The notes: generated by a model from the sequence alone, not told the origin. Shown: positions 34,151-42,924, counted from the stretch's first letter. The stretch: DNA of 64,000 nucleotides from Mycolicibacterium arabiense (GCF_010731815.2 NZ_AP022593.1:5518001-5582000), one strand, 5' to 3'. Numbers and translations are program-made.

Positions 34151-34968
34151 TGGCCGACTCCGCCGACACCGGTGACGACGTGCTGCTGACCTCGGATCGC
34201 GACGGCGTGCGGACGCTGACGCTGAACCGGCCCGAGCGCAAGAACGCGCTGGATGCACGGTCCTGGGTGGCACTCGCCGACGCGTTGCGCGAACTCAAGC
34301 GCGACCGCGACGTCCGTGCGCTGATCCTCACCGGCGCCGGTGACGCGTTCTGCTCGGGCGCCGACATCTCGGTGCCCGAGGACGTGCACCCACGGTACAA
34401 GCTGGACCGGCTGACCGATGTCGCGCTCGCGCTGCACGAGCTGGCGATACCGACGATCGCCAAGGTTCGCGGCGTCGCGGTCGGCGCCGGATGGAACCTC
34501 GCGCTCGGGTGCGACCTCGTGGTGGCGACGCCCGAGTCGCGGTTCTGCCAGATCTTCACCAAGCGCGGGCTGTCGGTCGATCTCGGCGGGTCGTGGCTGC
34601 TGCCCAAACTGGTCGGGCTGCAACAGGCCAAGCGGCTCGTGCTGCTGGCGGACATGATCGACGGGACGGAGGCGCACGGCCTGGGTCTCGTCACGTGGGT
34701 ACGCGCGGCGGACGAGATCGACGGGTTCGTCGACGATCTCGCGCGCCGACTCGCCGACGGCCCGCCCTATGCGCTGGCGCAGAGCAAGGCGCTGCTCAAC
34801 GACGGGGCCGACGCGACGCTGCGCCAGGCGCTGGCCAACGAGGCCCGGGCGCAACCGGGGAACTTCGCGACGGCAGACTCGCGTGAGGCCTACGCCGCCT
34901 TCGCCACCAGGCGCGAGCCGGAGTTCACCGGTCGGTGGGCTTCGTACGAGAGGGAGCAGGAGCAATGA
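34150..34968 (+). CDS. Enoyl-CoA hydratase/isomerase family protein
   Basis: The 272-aa crotonase has TLNRPERKNALDA, the oxyanion block FCSGADIS and AVGAGWNLALGCDLVVA. The second oxyanion strand is typical, but the first acidic catalytic position is Asn (GWNLA); an Asp appears later in LSVDLGG, as in crotonases with altered acid placement. It probably hydrates or isomerises an enoyl-CoA from the ACAD at 30951. Coupled upstream to the CoA-transferase, and downstream to the thiolase by an ATGA overlap. Confidence 0.9.
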   Translation: MADSADTGDDVLLTSDRDGVRTLTLNRPERKNALDARSWVALADALRELKRDRDVRALILTGAGDAFCSGADISVPEDVHPRYKLDRLTDVALALHELAIPTIAKVRGVAVGAGWNLALGCDLVVATPESRFCQIFTKRGLSVDLGGSWLLPKLVGLQQAKRLVLLADMIDGTEAHGLGLVTWVRAADEIDGFVDDLARRLADGPPYALAQSKALLNDGADATLRQALANEARAQPGNFATADSREAYAAFATRREPEFTGRWASYEREQEQ

Positions 34969-36110
34969 GGGAAACCGTCATCGTCGGGGCCGTGCGCACG
35001 CCCGTGGGCAAGCGCAACGGCGGACTGTCCGAACAGCATGCGGCCGACCTGTCGGCGCTCGTACTCAACGAACTCGCCGAGCGCACCGGCGTCGACCCGG
35101 CCGTCGTCGACGACGTGGTGTGGGGCTGCGTCTCCCAGGTTGGCGACCAGTCGAGCAACATCGGCCGCTACGCCGTTCTGGCGGCGGGCTGGCCCGAACA
35201 CATCCCGGGCACCACGGTGAACCGGGCCTGCGGGTCCAGCCAGCAGGCCCTGGACTTCGCGGTGCAGGCCGTGATGTCGGGCCAGCAGGACGTGGTGGTG
35301 GCCGGGGGAGTCGAGGTGATGAGCCGGGTGCCGCTGGGTTCCGCCCGCGCCACCGGCATGCCCTACGGCCCGAAAGTGCTTGCCAGGTACGACGACTTCT
35401 CGTTCAACCAGGGCATCTCGGCGGAGCTGATCGCCCAACAGTGGGGGCTGTCTCGGGCCCGTCTCGACGAGTACTCGGCCCGGTCGCACGAGCGGGCCGC
35501 GGCGGCGCAGGACGCGGGTGCGTTCACCGATCAGATCGTGCCCGTGTTCACCGACGGCGGCGTCGTGACCGAAGACGAGGGCATTCGTCGTGGCACCACG
35601 CCGGAGAAACTCGCCGGGCTCAAGCCCGCGTTCACCGAGGACGGCGTCATCCACGCGGGCAATTCGTCGCAGATCTCCGACGGTGCGGCGGCGTTGCTGG
35701 TCATGACCGCCGAGAACGCCGTGTCCCTCGGGCTCACACCGCTGGCCCGCTACGTCGCGGGTGCCGTCACCGGTGCCGATCCCAAACTCATGCTCACGGG
35801 CCCCATCCCGGCCACCGAGAAGGTGCTGCACAAGGCGGGAGTCGGCATCGCCGACGTCGGGGTGTTCGAGGTGAACGAGGCCTTCGCGCCGGTGCCGCTG
35901 GCGTGGCTCGCCGACACCTGTGCCGACGAGGATGCGCTCAACCCGCTGGGCGGCGCGATCGCGCTCGGCCACCCGCTCGGCGCGTCGGGTGCGGTGCTGA
36001 TGACCCGGTTGATTCATCACATGCGCAACAACGGAATTCGGTATGGCCTGCAGACGATGTGCGAGGGCGGCGGCACTGCCAACGCCACGCTCGTCGAATT
36101 GATGCCCTGA
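34965..36110 (+). CDS. Acetyl-CoA acetyltransferase / 3-ketoacyl-CoA thiolase
   Basis: The 381-aa thiolase is complete: nucleophile Cys89 in NRACGSS, NEAFAPVPLAW, His in ALGHPLGASG and the second Cys in TMCEGGG. It cleaves a 3-ketoacyl-CoA with CoA to release acetyl- or propionyl-CoA. ATG 34965 overlaps the crotonase stop (ATGA), and an ACAD follows after 28 nt, so the operon carries a full beta-oxidation cycle. Confidence 0.94.
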   Translation: MRETVIVGAVRTPVGKRNGGLSEQHAADLSALVLNELAERTGVDPAVVDDVVWGCVSQVGDQSSNIGRYAVLAAGWPEHIPGTTVNRACGSSQQALDFAVQAVMSGQQDVVVAGGVEVMSRVPLGSARATGMPYGPKVLARYDDFSFNQGISAELIAQQWGLSRARLDEYSARSHERAAAAQDAGAFTDQIVPVFTDGGVVTEDEGIRRGTTPEKLAGLKPAFTEDGVIHAGNSSQISDGAAALLVMTAENAVSLGLTPLARYVAGAVTGADPKLMLTGPIPATEKVLHKAGVGIADVGVFEVNEAFAPVPLAWLADTCADEDALNPLGGAIALGHPLGASGAVLMTRLIHHMRNNGIRYGLQTMCEGGGTANATLVELMP

Positions 36111-36138
36111 CCCGAGCCCCCGACCCAAAGGAGGCGCC

Positions 36139-37287
36139 ATGCGCCGAGACCTCTTCACCGAGGACCACGAGTCGTTCCGCGAACTGGCCCGCGACTTCGT
36201 CGAGAAGGAAGTGGTGCCGCACTATCCCGAGTGGGAGAAGGGCGGCCGGATGCCCCGCGAGGTGTTCGAGAAGATGGGCTCGCTCGGCATGCTGGGCATG
36301 GCGATCCCCGAGGAATACGGCGGCGGCGGGATGCCCGACTACCGCTACAACGTGGTGCTGCAGGAGGAGTCGGCGAAGGCGCTCGTCACGCTTTCCACGG
36401 TGCGGACCCAGCTCGAGGTGATCCTGCCGTACTTCCTGCACTACGCGAATGCCGAACAGCGCACGCGGTGGTTCCCCGGGCTGGCGAGCGGTGAACTGCT
36501 GACCGCGGTGGCGATGACCGAACCCGGTACTGGCTCCGACCTCGCGGGCATGCGGACCACGGCCGTGCGTGACGGTGATGACTGGGTCGTCAACGGCGCC
36601 AAGACGTTCATCACCGGCGGCATGCAAGCCGACCTGGTGATCGTGGTGGCACGAACGTCCACCGATCCCGGCAACCGGCGCAAGGGGCTGACGCTGCTGG
36701 TGGTCGAGGACGGGATGCCAGGGTTCACCCGCGGGCGCGAACTGGAGAAGATGGGCTGCAAGGTCCAGGACACCGCGGAGCTGTCGTTCGTCGACGTCCG
36801 GGTGCCAGCGGGCAACGTGCTCGGCGAGGTCGACGAGGCGTTCGGATACCTCGGACACAACCTGCCGCAGGAGCGGCTGACCGTCGCGGTCGGCTCGGTC
36901 GCCCAGGCGCGATCGGCGATCGGCGCGGCCATCGAGTACACCCAGAGCCGCAAGGCGTTCGGCACGCCGGTGGCGTCGTTCCAGAACACGAAGTTCGAGT
37001 TGGCGGCGTGCTCGACCGAGGTCGAGGCGGCCCAGGCCATGCTCGACAGGGCCGTCACGCTGCACGTCGATGGCGAACTCTCGGCGCCCGACGCCGCGCG
37101 GGTGAAGCTCTTCTGCACCGAGATGCAGGCCCGGGTCATCGACCGCTGTCTGCAACTGTTCGGCGGCTACGGCTACATGATGGAGTATCCGATCGCCCGG
37201 CTCTACACCGATGCCCGCGTGGCCCGGATCTACGCCGGCACGAGCGAGGTCATGAAGGTGATCATCGCGAAGTCGCTCGGCCTCTGA
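36139..37287 (+). CDS. Acyl-CoA dehydrogenase (FadE-type)
   Basis: The 382-aa ACAD has AMTEPGTGSDLAGMRT and VNGAKTFITGGMQAD. The C-terminal position that carries the catalytic Glu in medium- and short-chain enzymes is Ala here (IYAGTSEVM), so the base is probably the helix-G Glu in LPQERLTVA, as in long-chain and isovaleryl types. ATG 36139 follows AAAGGAGG. It is the last gene of the beta-oxidation run and ends 2 nt before a strong hairpin. Confidence 0.93.
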   Translation: MRRDLFTEDHESFRELARDFVEKEVVPHYPEWEKGGRMPREVFEKMGSLGMLGMAIPEEYGGGGMPDYRYNVVLQEESAKALVTLSTVRTQLEVILPYFLHYANAEQRTRWFPGLASGELLTAVAMTEPGTGSDLAGMRTTAVRDGDDWVVNGAKTFITGGMQADLVIVVARTSTDPGNRRKGLTLLVVEDGMPGFTRGRELEKMGCKVQDTAELSFVDVRVPAGNVLGEVDEAFGYLGHNLPQERLTVAVGSVAQARSAIGAAIEYTQSRKAFGTPVASFQNTKFELAACSTEVEAAQAMLDRAVTLHVDGELSAPDAARVKLFCTEMQARVIDRCLQLFGGYGYMMEYPIARLYTDARVARIYAGTSEVMKVIIAKSLGL

Positions 37288-37289
37288 CT

Positions 37290-37342
37290 GCGATTTCGGC
37301 GCGCTTTCCGGCCCCCAACGCGGGAATCCGCGCCGAAATCGC
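37290..37342. terminator. Strong 14-bp hairpin after the beta-oxidation run
   Basis: GCGATTTCGGCGCG (37290-37303) and its exact complement (37329-37342) form a perfect 14-bp stem; the inner arms can pair partly too. It begins 2 nt after the ACAD stop. There is no U-run. Terminator of the non-canonical mycobacterial kind, or an interspersed palindromic repeat placed at the operon end. Confidence 0.65.
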
Positions 37343-37423
37343 GCCTGGACCTGCGATGTGACGCGCGTCGAAACCCAGTTTCGCTGAGACCCTTGTCACA
37401 CGGGTCGAACCTACCTACTGTGT

Positions 37424-37443
37424 GTTCAGTTGGTTGGTTGAAC
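37424..37443. promoter_or_regulatory. Inverted repeat in front of TetR gene
   Basis: GTTCA and TGAAC flank the 10-base spacer GTTGGTTGGT, 12 nt before the GTG start of the TetR gene. The location suits an autoregulatory operator. The short arms make it a weak call. Confidence 0.4.
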
Positions 37444-37454
37444 GAAGGGGTTCA

Positions 37455-38126
37455 GTGTCTGCCGCAACGCAGTCCCAGGACGTGACGGCACCGCTACAGC
37501 GGCCGTACGCGTCGCTGCTGGCAAAGGGTGAGGACCGCAAGCTGCGGATCCTCTCGGTGGCCGAACGCCTCCTCGCGCGCAACGGATGGCGCAACACCTC
37601 GCTCGCTCAGATCGCCAAGGAAGCGGGCGTCAGCCCCGCGGGCCTGCTGCACCACTTCGAGTCCAAGGAACAGCTGCTCAACGCCGTGCTCGACGCGCGC
37701 GACGCCGACGACGACACCCATGCCGACCGGTCCGGTGACCTCGTCACCGAGATCTGCCGCGTCGCCGAACGATTCGACCGGGCCCCCGAGCTGGTGGGCA
37801 CCTTCACCGTGCTGCTGATCGAGAACATCGCGCCCGACGCGCCGCTGCACGACCGGCTACTGCAGCGTCAGCGCGCGGCGGTCGAGATCGTCACCGACCT
37901 GATCCGACGTGGTCAGGCTGCCGGGCGGTACCGCACCGACTTCGACCCGGCCATCAAGGCCGTCGAGATTTTGGCATTCGTCAATGGAATGGAGACCGCA
38001 TGGCTGCTCGACCCTTCGATTCCCCTCAACGACGTGTTCAAGCAGTACGGCGAGTCGCTGGCACGCGACTTCGCCCCGCCGGCGGCAGCCACGGCGAGCA
38101 CGGGTCCGGGCCGGAGCGCGACGTGA
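37455..38126 (+). CDS. TetR/AcrR family transcriptional regulator
   Basis: The 223-aa TetR-type protein has LRILSVAERLLARNGW, TSLAQIAKEAGVSPAGLLHHF and SKEQLLNAVLDARD in its first 80 residues and a helical C-terminal domain. GTG 37455 follows AAGGGG; an in-frame upstream start would add a non-family segment. Its stop overlaps the next start (GTGA). It may control the preceding beta-oxidation run, the following gene, or itself through the repeat at 37424. Confidence 0.9.
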   Translation: MSAATQSQDVTAPLQRPYASLLAKGEDRKLRILSVAERLLARNGWRNTSLAQIAKEAGVSPAGLLHHFESKEQLLNAVLDARDADDDTHADRSGDLVTEICRVAERFDRAPELVGTFTVLLIENIAPDAPLHDRLLQRQRAAVEIVTDLIRRGQAAGRYRTDFDPAIKAVEILAFVNGMETAWLLDPSIPLNDVFKQYGESLARDFAPPAAATASTGPGRSAT

Positions 38127-38629
38127 GGTACCGCCTCGACGTCGTCGCTGCGAGCGTTCCGGAAGTGGTCAGTCACGCCGGTGGTTGGCTCGTCGATCGC
38201 GTCATGGCCGGCTGGGACGTCACCGTGCTCATCTCCGGTACCGAGGACCTGCGGCCGCTGTCGATCCTCGGCGTCGAGGTCCAGGATCTCGAGGTGGCCC
38301 TCGAGATGTGGGCCGACCGTCCGCACCCGCAGACCGTCGCGGTCTCGGCCGACCTGTTCACCTCCGACGCCCGCGTGCGCGAGGGCGTGATGAACGCACT
38401 CGGCCACGGCATGACCGAGGTGACCCTGTGGGGTGACGACTGGCCCGACCGGCTCGATGCCACGGTCGGATCCGTCGAACACCACCTCAGCGCCGCGGCC
38501 CGGGCGTTCAAGGCGCAGGCGCTGGCAGCCTCGGGCGTCGACGCGACCGCGATCGGACGGGCCGAGACGTTCCTGTGCGGCGCCACCGCAGTGCCCTCGG
38601 TGGCAGCGGATCTGGTTCCGGCGAGCTGA
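38123..38629 (+). CDS. Hypothetical protein coupled to TetR
   Basis: The 168-aa protein was not recognised. It starts RYRLDVVAASVPEVVSHAGG, shows alternating strand/helix pattern (VTVLISG, TVAVSADLF, EVTLWGDDW) and no signal peptide or membrane segment. The pattern recalls a small Rossmann-like or response-type fold, but no motif confirms this. It overlaps the TetR stop by 4 nt, so it is co-translated with the regulator and may modulate it (inference). It converges with the oxidoreductase gene 27 nt downstream. Confidence 0.75.
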   Translation: MRYRLDVVAASVPEVVSHAGGWLVDRVMAGWDVTVLISGTEDLRPLSILGVEVQDLEVALEMWADRPHPQTVAVSADLFTSDARVREGVMNALGHGMTEVTLWGDDWPDRLDATVGSVEHHLSAAARAFKAQALAASGVDATAIGRAETFLCGATAVPSVAADLVPAS

Positions 38630-38656
38630 CCTGGCGGCTGATCGACGCGAGCGGCG

Positions 38657-39631
38657 TCAGCCCACGCCGCTCACGTCGATCAGCACCTTGCCGATCGCCC
38701 GGCCGTCGGCGACGTGCCGCAGCGCAGCCGCGGCCTCGGCGAGCGGGTACGTCGCGCCGACGTGAGGCGACACCCGGCCGGTGGCGAGCAGCTCGTGGAG
38801 TTCACCCTCGTTGCGGGCGAACTCCGCGCCCGGCACGTCCTGGAATTGGAAGCCGACGATGCCAATACCTTTGACCAGCACTAGGTTCAGGGGAATGCGC
38901 GGGATCTCGCCGGAGGCGTAGCCGACGGTGACGAAGCGGCCACCCCGACGCAGCGACCGCAGGGCGGGCTCGGACAGCGCGCCGCCCACCGGGTCCACGA
39001 CGGCTGCGGCACCTTCGGGCAGCACGGCGCGCAGCGCCGCACGCACGTCGACGTCGCGGTGGCCGATCACGTTCGTGGCGCCGTATCGTGTTGCGACGTC
39101 CAGTTTCTCCGGCGTCGACGCCACGGCGGTGACCCTGGCCCCCAACGCTACGCCGAGTTGCACCGCGGCGAGACCGACGCCGCCGCCCGCGCCCAGCACC
39201 ACCAGGTCGTCACCGGCCTCTATCGCCGCCACCGAGCGCAGCGTGTGGTACGCCGTGCGGTGAGCCACACCGAACGCCGCGGCCGCCGCGGTCGCGATGC
39301 CCCCCGGGATGCGCGCGAGGCCACCGGTGGGCACGGCGACCAGCTCGGCGAACGCGCCGAACATGCCCGTGCCGGTCACGCGGTCGCCGACGGCGAACTC
39401 ACCGGTGTCGCCTGAGGTCTCGACGATCCGACCGGCGAATTCGCTGCCCGGCACGAACGGAGCTGGGACGCTGACCTGGTAGTCGCCGGCGATCAGCAGG
39501 ACGTCGGGGAAGTTGACGGCGGCTGCGTCGACGCGAACCAACACCTGCCCGTCGGCGAGCCGTGGCGGGGGCATCTCCTCGACCCTGACCACCTCGGGCG
39601 GCCCGTAGGCAGGACACAGCGCAGCGCGCAC
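38657..39631 (-). CDS. NADPH:quinone oxidoreductase-like MDR protein (zinc-free)
   Basis: The 324-aa medium-chain dehydrogenase/reductase has the GroES-like N-terminal domain, with PGSEFAGRI and VGDRV, and the Rossmann motif GAGGGVGLAA near residue 147. The structural and catalytic zinc Cys residues of alcohol dehydrogenases are absent, as in quinone oxidoreductases and enoyl reductases. GTG 39631 lies 3 nt after the kinase gene, so it is the third gene of the TetR-ACAD-kinase strand. It may reduce a conjugated carbonyl intermediate. Confidence 0.9.
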   Translation of the reverse strand: MRAALCPAYGPPEVVRVEEMPPPRLADGQVLVRVDAAAVNFPDVLLIAGDYQVSVPAPFVPGSEFAGRIVETSGDTGEFAVGDRVTGTGMFGAFAELVAVPTGGLARIPGGIATAAAAAFGVAHRTAYHTLRSVAAIEAGDDLVVLGAGGGVGLAAVQLGVALGARVTAVASTPEKLDVATRYGATNVIGHRDVDVRAALRAVLPEGAAAVVDPVGGALSEPALRSLRRGGRFVTVGYASGEIPRIPLNLVLVKGIGIVGFQFQDVPGAEFARNEGELHELLATGRVSPHVGATYPLAEAAAALRHVADGRAIGKVLIDVSGVG

Positions 39632-39634
39632 GGG

Positions 39635-40669
39635 TCAGCCCGCGTAGTCGGTGGACTCGGCGAGGTCGGCGGCCGAGGCCATCAGGTCGGTGACGACCGG
39701 GCCGAACGCCAGTAGCTTCTCGTCGTCGCCGGCCCGCTGGAAGCCCTGCTCCAACACGATGGCCAGCTTCCACTTCGCGAGCACCAGGTAGTAGTCCAGG
39801 TCGTCGACCTGCCGCCCGGATACCTCGGCGTAGTGCGCGACGACCTGGTCGCGTGACGGCATGCCCCGCATGTCGACGTAGCTCATCTCCGACTCGGCCG
39901 GGGCGTTGGTGTCGGCCGGCCACGACTGCACCATCCAGCCGAGATCGAGCTTGGGGTCGCCGACCGTCCCCATCTCCCAGTCCACGAGTGCCGCCAGCCG
40001 GGCCGGCGCGCCGTGGGAGTACATGACGTTCGCGAACTGGTAGTCACCGTGCATCAGACCGGGGACGAAGTCGAGCGGCTGGTGGGCCCGAAGCCAGCTC
40101 GTCGCCACGTCGAGGCCTGGCAGGTCGCGCTTTTGGATGCGTGCCAGGAAGCCGGTCCAGCGGTCGACCTGGCGTTCGTGGAAGCCGTCGGGCCTGCCCA
40201 GGTCGTGCAGCCCCCTGCCCCGCCAGTCCACCTTCGACAGCAGCGCAATGCCCCCGGCCAGTTGGTAACTCAGCCCGGACCGGGCGGCCAGATCGGTGTC
40301 GAACGGCGCAGGCCATTTCGCGTGTTCGTCCATCGGCGACCAACCGTCGACGAAGCCCATCAGGTAGAAGGTCCGGCCGAGCACGCTCGCGTCGTCGCAG
40401 ACGGCGATCGCCTCGGCATGGGGCACGTCGGTACCGTCGAGCGCCTCGATGATGCGCCACTCCCGCAGGATGCCCTCGTCGCGGTCCGGGGGAGCGCCGG
40501 GCGGTGGCATCCGGATGACGCACCGGTGTTCGCCGCGGGTGAGTTCGTAGATGACGTTCTGCGTACCGCCGGAGAGGAACCGCGCGGCGAGCGGTTCCCC
40601 AGCGCCCGGCAGTCCGGCGTCGTCCATCCACGCGGCAAGGCGGGTGACGTCGATGGCCGGATCGCTCAC
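39635..40669 (-). CDS. APH-family phosphotransferase (ACAD10/11 kinase-domain type)
   Basis: The 344-aa kinase-like protein has an intact catalytic loop GLMHGDYQFANVMY and metal-binding ALVDWEMGTVGDPKLDLG, so unlike the protein at 14879 it should be active. It resembles the N-terminal domain of ACAD10/11 and the LvaA kinase that phosphorylates 4-hydroxyacyl-CoA (family knowledge). GTG 40669 overlaps the stop of the ACAD gene by 4 nt, so kinase and ACAD are made together. Confidence 0.9.
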   Translation of the reverse strand: MSDPAIDVTRLAAWMDDAGLPGAGEPLAARFLSGGTQNVIYELTRGEHRCVIRMPPPGAPPDRDEGILREWRIIEALDGTDVPHAEAIAVCDDASVLGRTFYLMGFVDGWSPMDEHAKWPAPFDTDLAARSGLSYQLAGGIALLSKVDWRGRGLHDLGRPDGFHERQVDRWTGFLARIQKRDLPGLDVATSWLRAHQPLDFVPGLMHGDYQFANVMYSHGAPARLAALVDWEMGTVGDPKLDLGWMVQSWPADTNAPAESEMSYVDMRGMPSRDQVVAHYAEVSGRQVDDLDYYLVLAKWKLAIVLEQGFQRAGDDEKLLAFGPVVTDLMASAADLAESTDYAG

Positions 40670-41964
40670 AGTTCGGCCGCGTCCAGGTCCAGGAACTCGG
40701 CGAAGCGCTGGCGCGCGGCGTCGCGCTTGCGTGGCAGCCACTCGGTGGGCCAGACGTCCTCGGCTGCCTGGTAGCCGCGGAGCACCTGCTTGGCCACCGT
40801 GGTCTTGTGTACCTCGGTGGGTCCGTCCGCCAGGCCCATCACCGCCGCGCCCGTCACCATGCCGAGGAACGGCATCTCGTTGGTGACGCCGAGCGCACCG
40901 TGCACCTGCATGGCGCGCCAGGCGATGTCGTGCAGCACGGTGGGCATGACCACCTTGACCGCCGCGATGTCCTTGCGAACCCTCTTGTAGTCGTTGAACT
41001 TGTCGATCTCCCAAGCGGTGTACAGCACCATCAGTCGGAATTGCTTGAGTTGGGCGTAGGAGTCGGCGATGTAGCCCTGCACGGCCTGCTTGTCGGCGAG
41101 CAGGCTGCCCGCGGTCGTGCGGCTCAACACCCGCTCGCACATCATGTCGATCGCCCTCTGCGCCAGCCCGATCGTCCGCATGGCGTGGTGGATGCGCCCA
41201 CCACCGAGGCGGGTCTGCGCGATCGCGAACGCCTGGCCCTCACCGCCGAGCAACGCCGAATCCGGCACCCGCACGCCGTCGTAGTGGATCAGCGCGTGGC
41301 TGCCCTCGCCGTCGGGTTCGCCGTGCAGGCCCACGTTGCGCACGATCCGCACGCCGGGAGTGTCGGTGGGGAGCAGGAACATCGACATGCCCTGATACGG
41401 GCTGACGTCGGGGTTGGTCACGACCATCACGATGAGGAACGCGGCCGTATTGGCGTTGGAGGAGAAGTACTTCCAGCCATTGATCACCCAGTCGTCACCG
41501 TCGCGGACCGCGCGCGTCGTGAACTGCGTGGGGTCCGCACCGCCCTGCGGTTCGGTCATCGAGTAACTGGAGAACAGCTCGCCGTCGAGCAGCGGGCGCA
41601 GGTAGCGCTCCTTCTGCTCGGGGGTGCCGTAATGCGCGATGATCTCGGCGTTGCCGGTATCGGGCGCCTGGCAGCCGAAGACGATCGGCGCCCACTGGGA
41701 CCTACCGAGAATCTCGTTGAGCAGTGCCAGCTTCAACTGGCCGTAGCCCTGACCGCCGAGGTCGGGACCCAGATGCGTTGCCCACAATCCCTTTTGACGT
41801 ACCTGCTCCTTGAGCGGGTCGACGACCTTGCGGCGCGTCTCGGTCAGCGGGGTGAACTGCAGGTGCGGCCAGATCAGGTCGAGCGGTTCGATCTCGTCGC
41901 GGACGAACGCGTCGGCCCAGTCCAGTTGCGCCTGGTATTCGGCATCGGTCTCGAAGTCCCACAT
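40666..41964 (-). CDS. Acyl-CoA dehydrogenase, ACAD10/11-like
   Basis: The 432-aa ACAD is of the longer type: SMTEPQGGADPTQFTTRA, VINGWKYFSSNANTAAF and the C-terminal LADGPTEVHKTTVAKQVL, where Asp replaces the usual residue next to the flavin. The same branch includes ACAD10/11 and LvaC-type enzymes that eliminate phosphate from 4-phosphoacyl-CoA. ATG 41964 lies 26 nt after the TetR stop. The kinase follows with a 4-nt overlap, which supports a two-component ACAD11-like system. Confidence 0.92.
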   Translation of the reverse strand: MWDFETDAEYQAQLDWADAFVRDEIEPLDLIWPHLQFTPLTETRRKVVDPLKEQVRQKGLWATHLGPDLGGQGYGQLKLALLNEILGRSQWAPIVFGCQAPDTGNAEIIAHYGTPEQKERYLRPLLDGELFSSYSMTEPQGGADPTQFTTRAVRDGDDWVINGWKYFSSNANTAAFLIVMVVTNPDVSPYQGMSMFLLPTDTPGVRIVRNVGLHGEPDGEGSHALIHYDGVRVPDSALLGGEGQAFAIAQTRLGGGRIHHAMRTIGLAQRAIDMMCERVLSRTTAGSLLADKQAVQGYIADSYAQLKQFRLMVLYTAWEIDKFNDYKRVRKDIAAVKVVMPTVLHDIAWRAMQVHGALGVTNEMPFLGMVTGAAVMGLADGPTEVHKTTVAKQVLRGYQAAEDVWPTEWLPRKRDAARQRFAEFLDLDAAEL

Positions 41965-41990
41965 ATGGCCTCCTTGCCAGTGGTCGGGAG

Positions 41991-42650
41991 CTAGCTGCGG
42001 TGGCGGTAGCCATCGACGAGCGTGATGATGTCTGCGGTCACGACGTCGGCGAATGATCGGTCGCCGAATGCGCCTGCGGCCCAGTGCCGGGCGCCCTCAC
42101 TGACCATGGTCCGTGCGAGGTAGACGAGGTGGGCGACGTCCGCGTCGTCGACGGCACGTCCAAGTTTCCCGTCGGTGCGCGCGCGGGTGAACAGCTCGGT
42201 GAACATGTCGGTCTCGTGATCGAGGCGCTCGCCGTCGGCCAGTAGTCGATGTTCGTGCCGGTAACCCTCGAGGATCGTCTCGACGACGAGTTCGCGGGGG
42301 TTGCGGGCCATCGACTTCTCCAGGGTCTCGAGCGCGGCGGCGACGACCCGTTCGACGTCGTAGTCCGCCGCGAGCAAATGGTGGATGGTGCGGTGCGCGG
42401 TCTGGGTCGACATGACGCCGACCTCGAACAGCACGTCCTCCTTGCGGGGGAAGTAGAAGTAGAACAGCGCCTTCGAGACGCCGGCGGCCGTGCAGATCTC
42501 GGCCACGGTCGTATTGGCGTAGCCCCGCGTCCGCCACAGCGACATCGCCGCCTGCACCAGCATCCGCTTGGTCTCGCGCGACTTCGCCCGCTGCAGTGTC
42601 GCCCTGCGCTGACCATGGTCAGCACGATCGACACGCGAAGGTTGCGGCAC
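41991..42650 (-). CDS. TetR/AcrR family transcriptional regulator
   Basis: The 219-aa TetR-type protein has SRETKRMLVQAAMSLWRTRG, TTVAEICTAAGVSKALFYFYF and RKEDVLFEVGV. GTG 42650 is the furthest supported start; no in-frame start lies between it and the DNA-binding domain. It precedes the ACAD-kinase-oxidoreductase genes on the same strand and probably controls them. A perfect palindrome lies inside its first codons and another in the divergent gap. Confidence 0.88.
   Translation of the reverse strand: MPQPSRVDRADHGQRRATLQRAKSRETKRMLVQAAMSLWRTRGYANTTVAEICTAAGVSKALFYFYFPRKEDVLFEVGVMSTQTAHRTIHHLLAADYDVERVVAAALETLEKSMARNPRELVVETILEGYRHEHRLLADGERLDHETDMFTELFTRARTDGKLGRAVDDADVAHLVYLARTMVSEGARHWAAGAFGDRSFADVVTADIITLVDGYRHRS
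42608..42623. promoter_or_regulatory. 16-bp perfect palindrome in TetR 5' coding region
   Basis: GCTGACCATGGTCAGC is fully palindromic and lies about 30-40 nt inside the TetR gene. A related half (GCTGACCA) recurs near 42678 in the divergent promoter region. It could be an autoregulatory site overlapping the start of the gene. Confidence 0.4.
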
Positions 42651-42707
42651 TTGCGAACCTTAACCCGTCGAGCGTGTGCTGACCAGTGTCCAACTAAATC
42701 GAGTTCT

Positions 42708-42719
42708 CCGACCGGTCGG
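42708..42719. promoter_or_regulatory. Palindrome in TetR/membrane protein divergent gap
   Basis: CCGACCGGTCGG is a perfect 12-bp palindrome 12 nt before the ATG of the small membrane protein and within the 81-nt gap to the divergent TetR. Placement suits a repressor site covering the plus-strand start region. Confidence 0.45.
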
Positions 42720-42731
42720 CAGACTGGACCG

Positions 42732-42914
42732 ATGACGAAGACGCTGCGGGTGGCCGCGCTGGCATTCGGGTGCCTCGCGCTGGTCGCAGGCGGGCTGCAG
42801 CTGTGGGCCTACGCCACCACCGACGGCCCGCGCCATCTGATCCCGGGCGCCTTCGCCCTCGCCGTCGGGGTCAGCGTGATCTCTGCGGTGCTGCGACACC
42901 GGCGGCCGGACTGA
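42732..42914 (+). CDS. Small membrane protein (two predicted membrane helices)
   Basis: The 60-aa protein has two hydrophobic stretches (LRVAALAFGCLALVAGGLQL and PGAFALAVGVSVISAVL) joined by a short polar loop, and a basic C-terminus (RHRRPD). No family was recognised. It is divergent from TetR and converges with the larger membrane protein. The call rests on composition, position and a clean start; confidence is moderate because of size. Confidence 0.6.
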   Translation: MTKTLRVAALAFGCLALVAGGLQLWAYATTDGPRHLIPGAFALAVGVSVISAVLRHRRPD

Positions 42915-42924
42915 CGTCCGGCGG

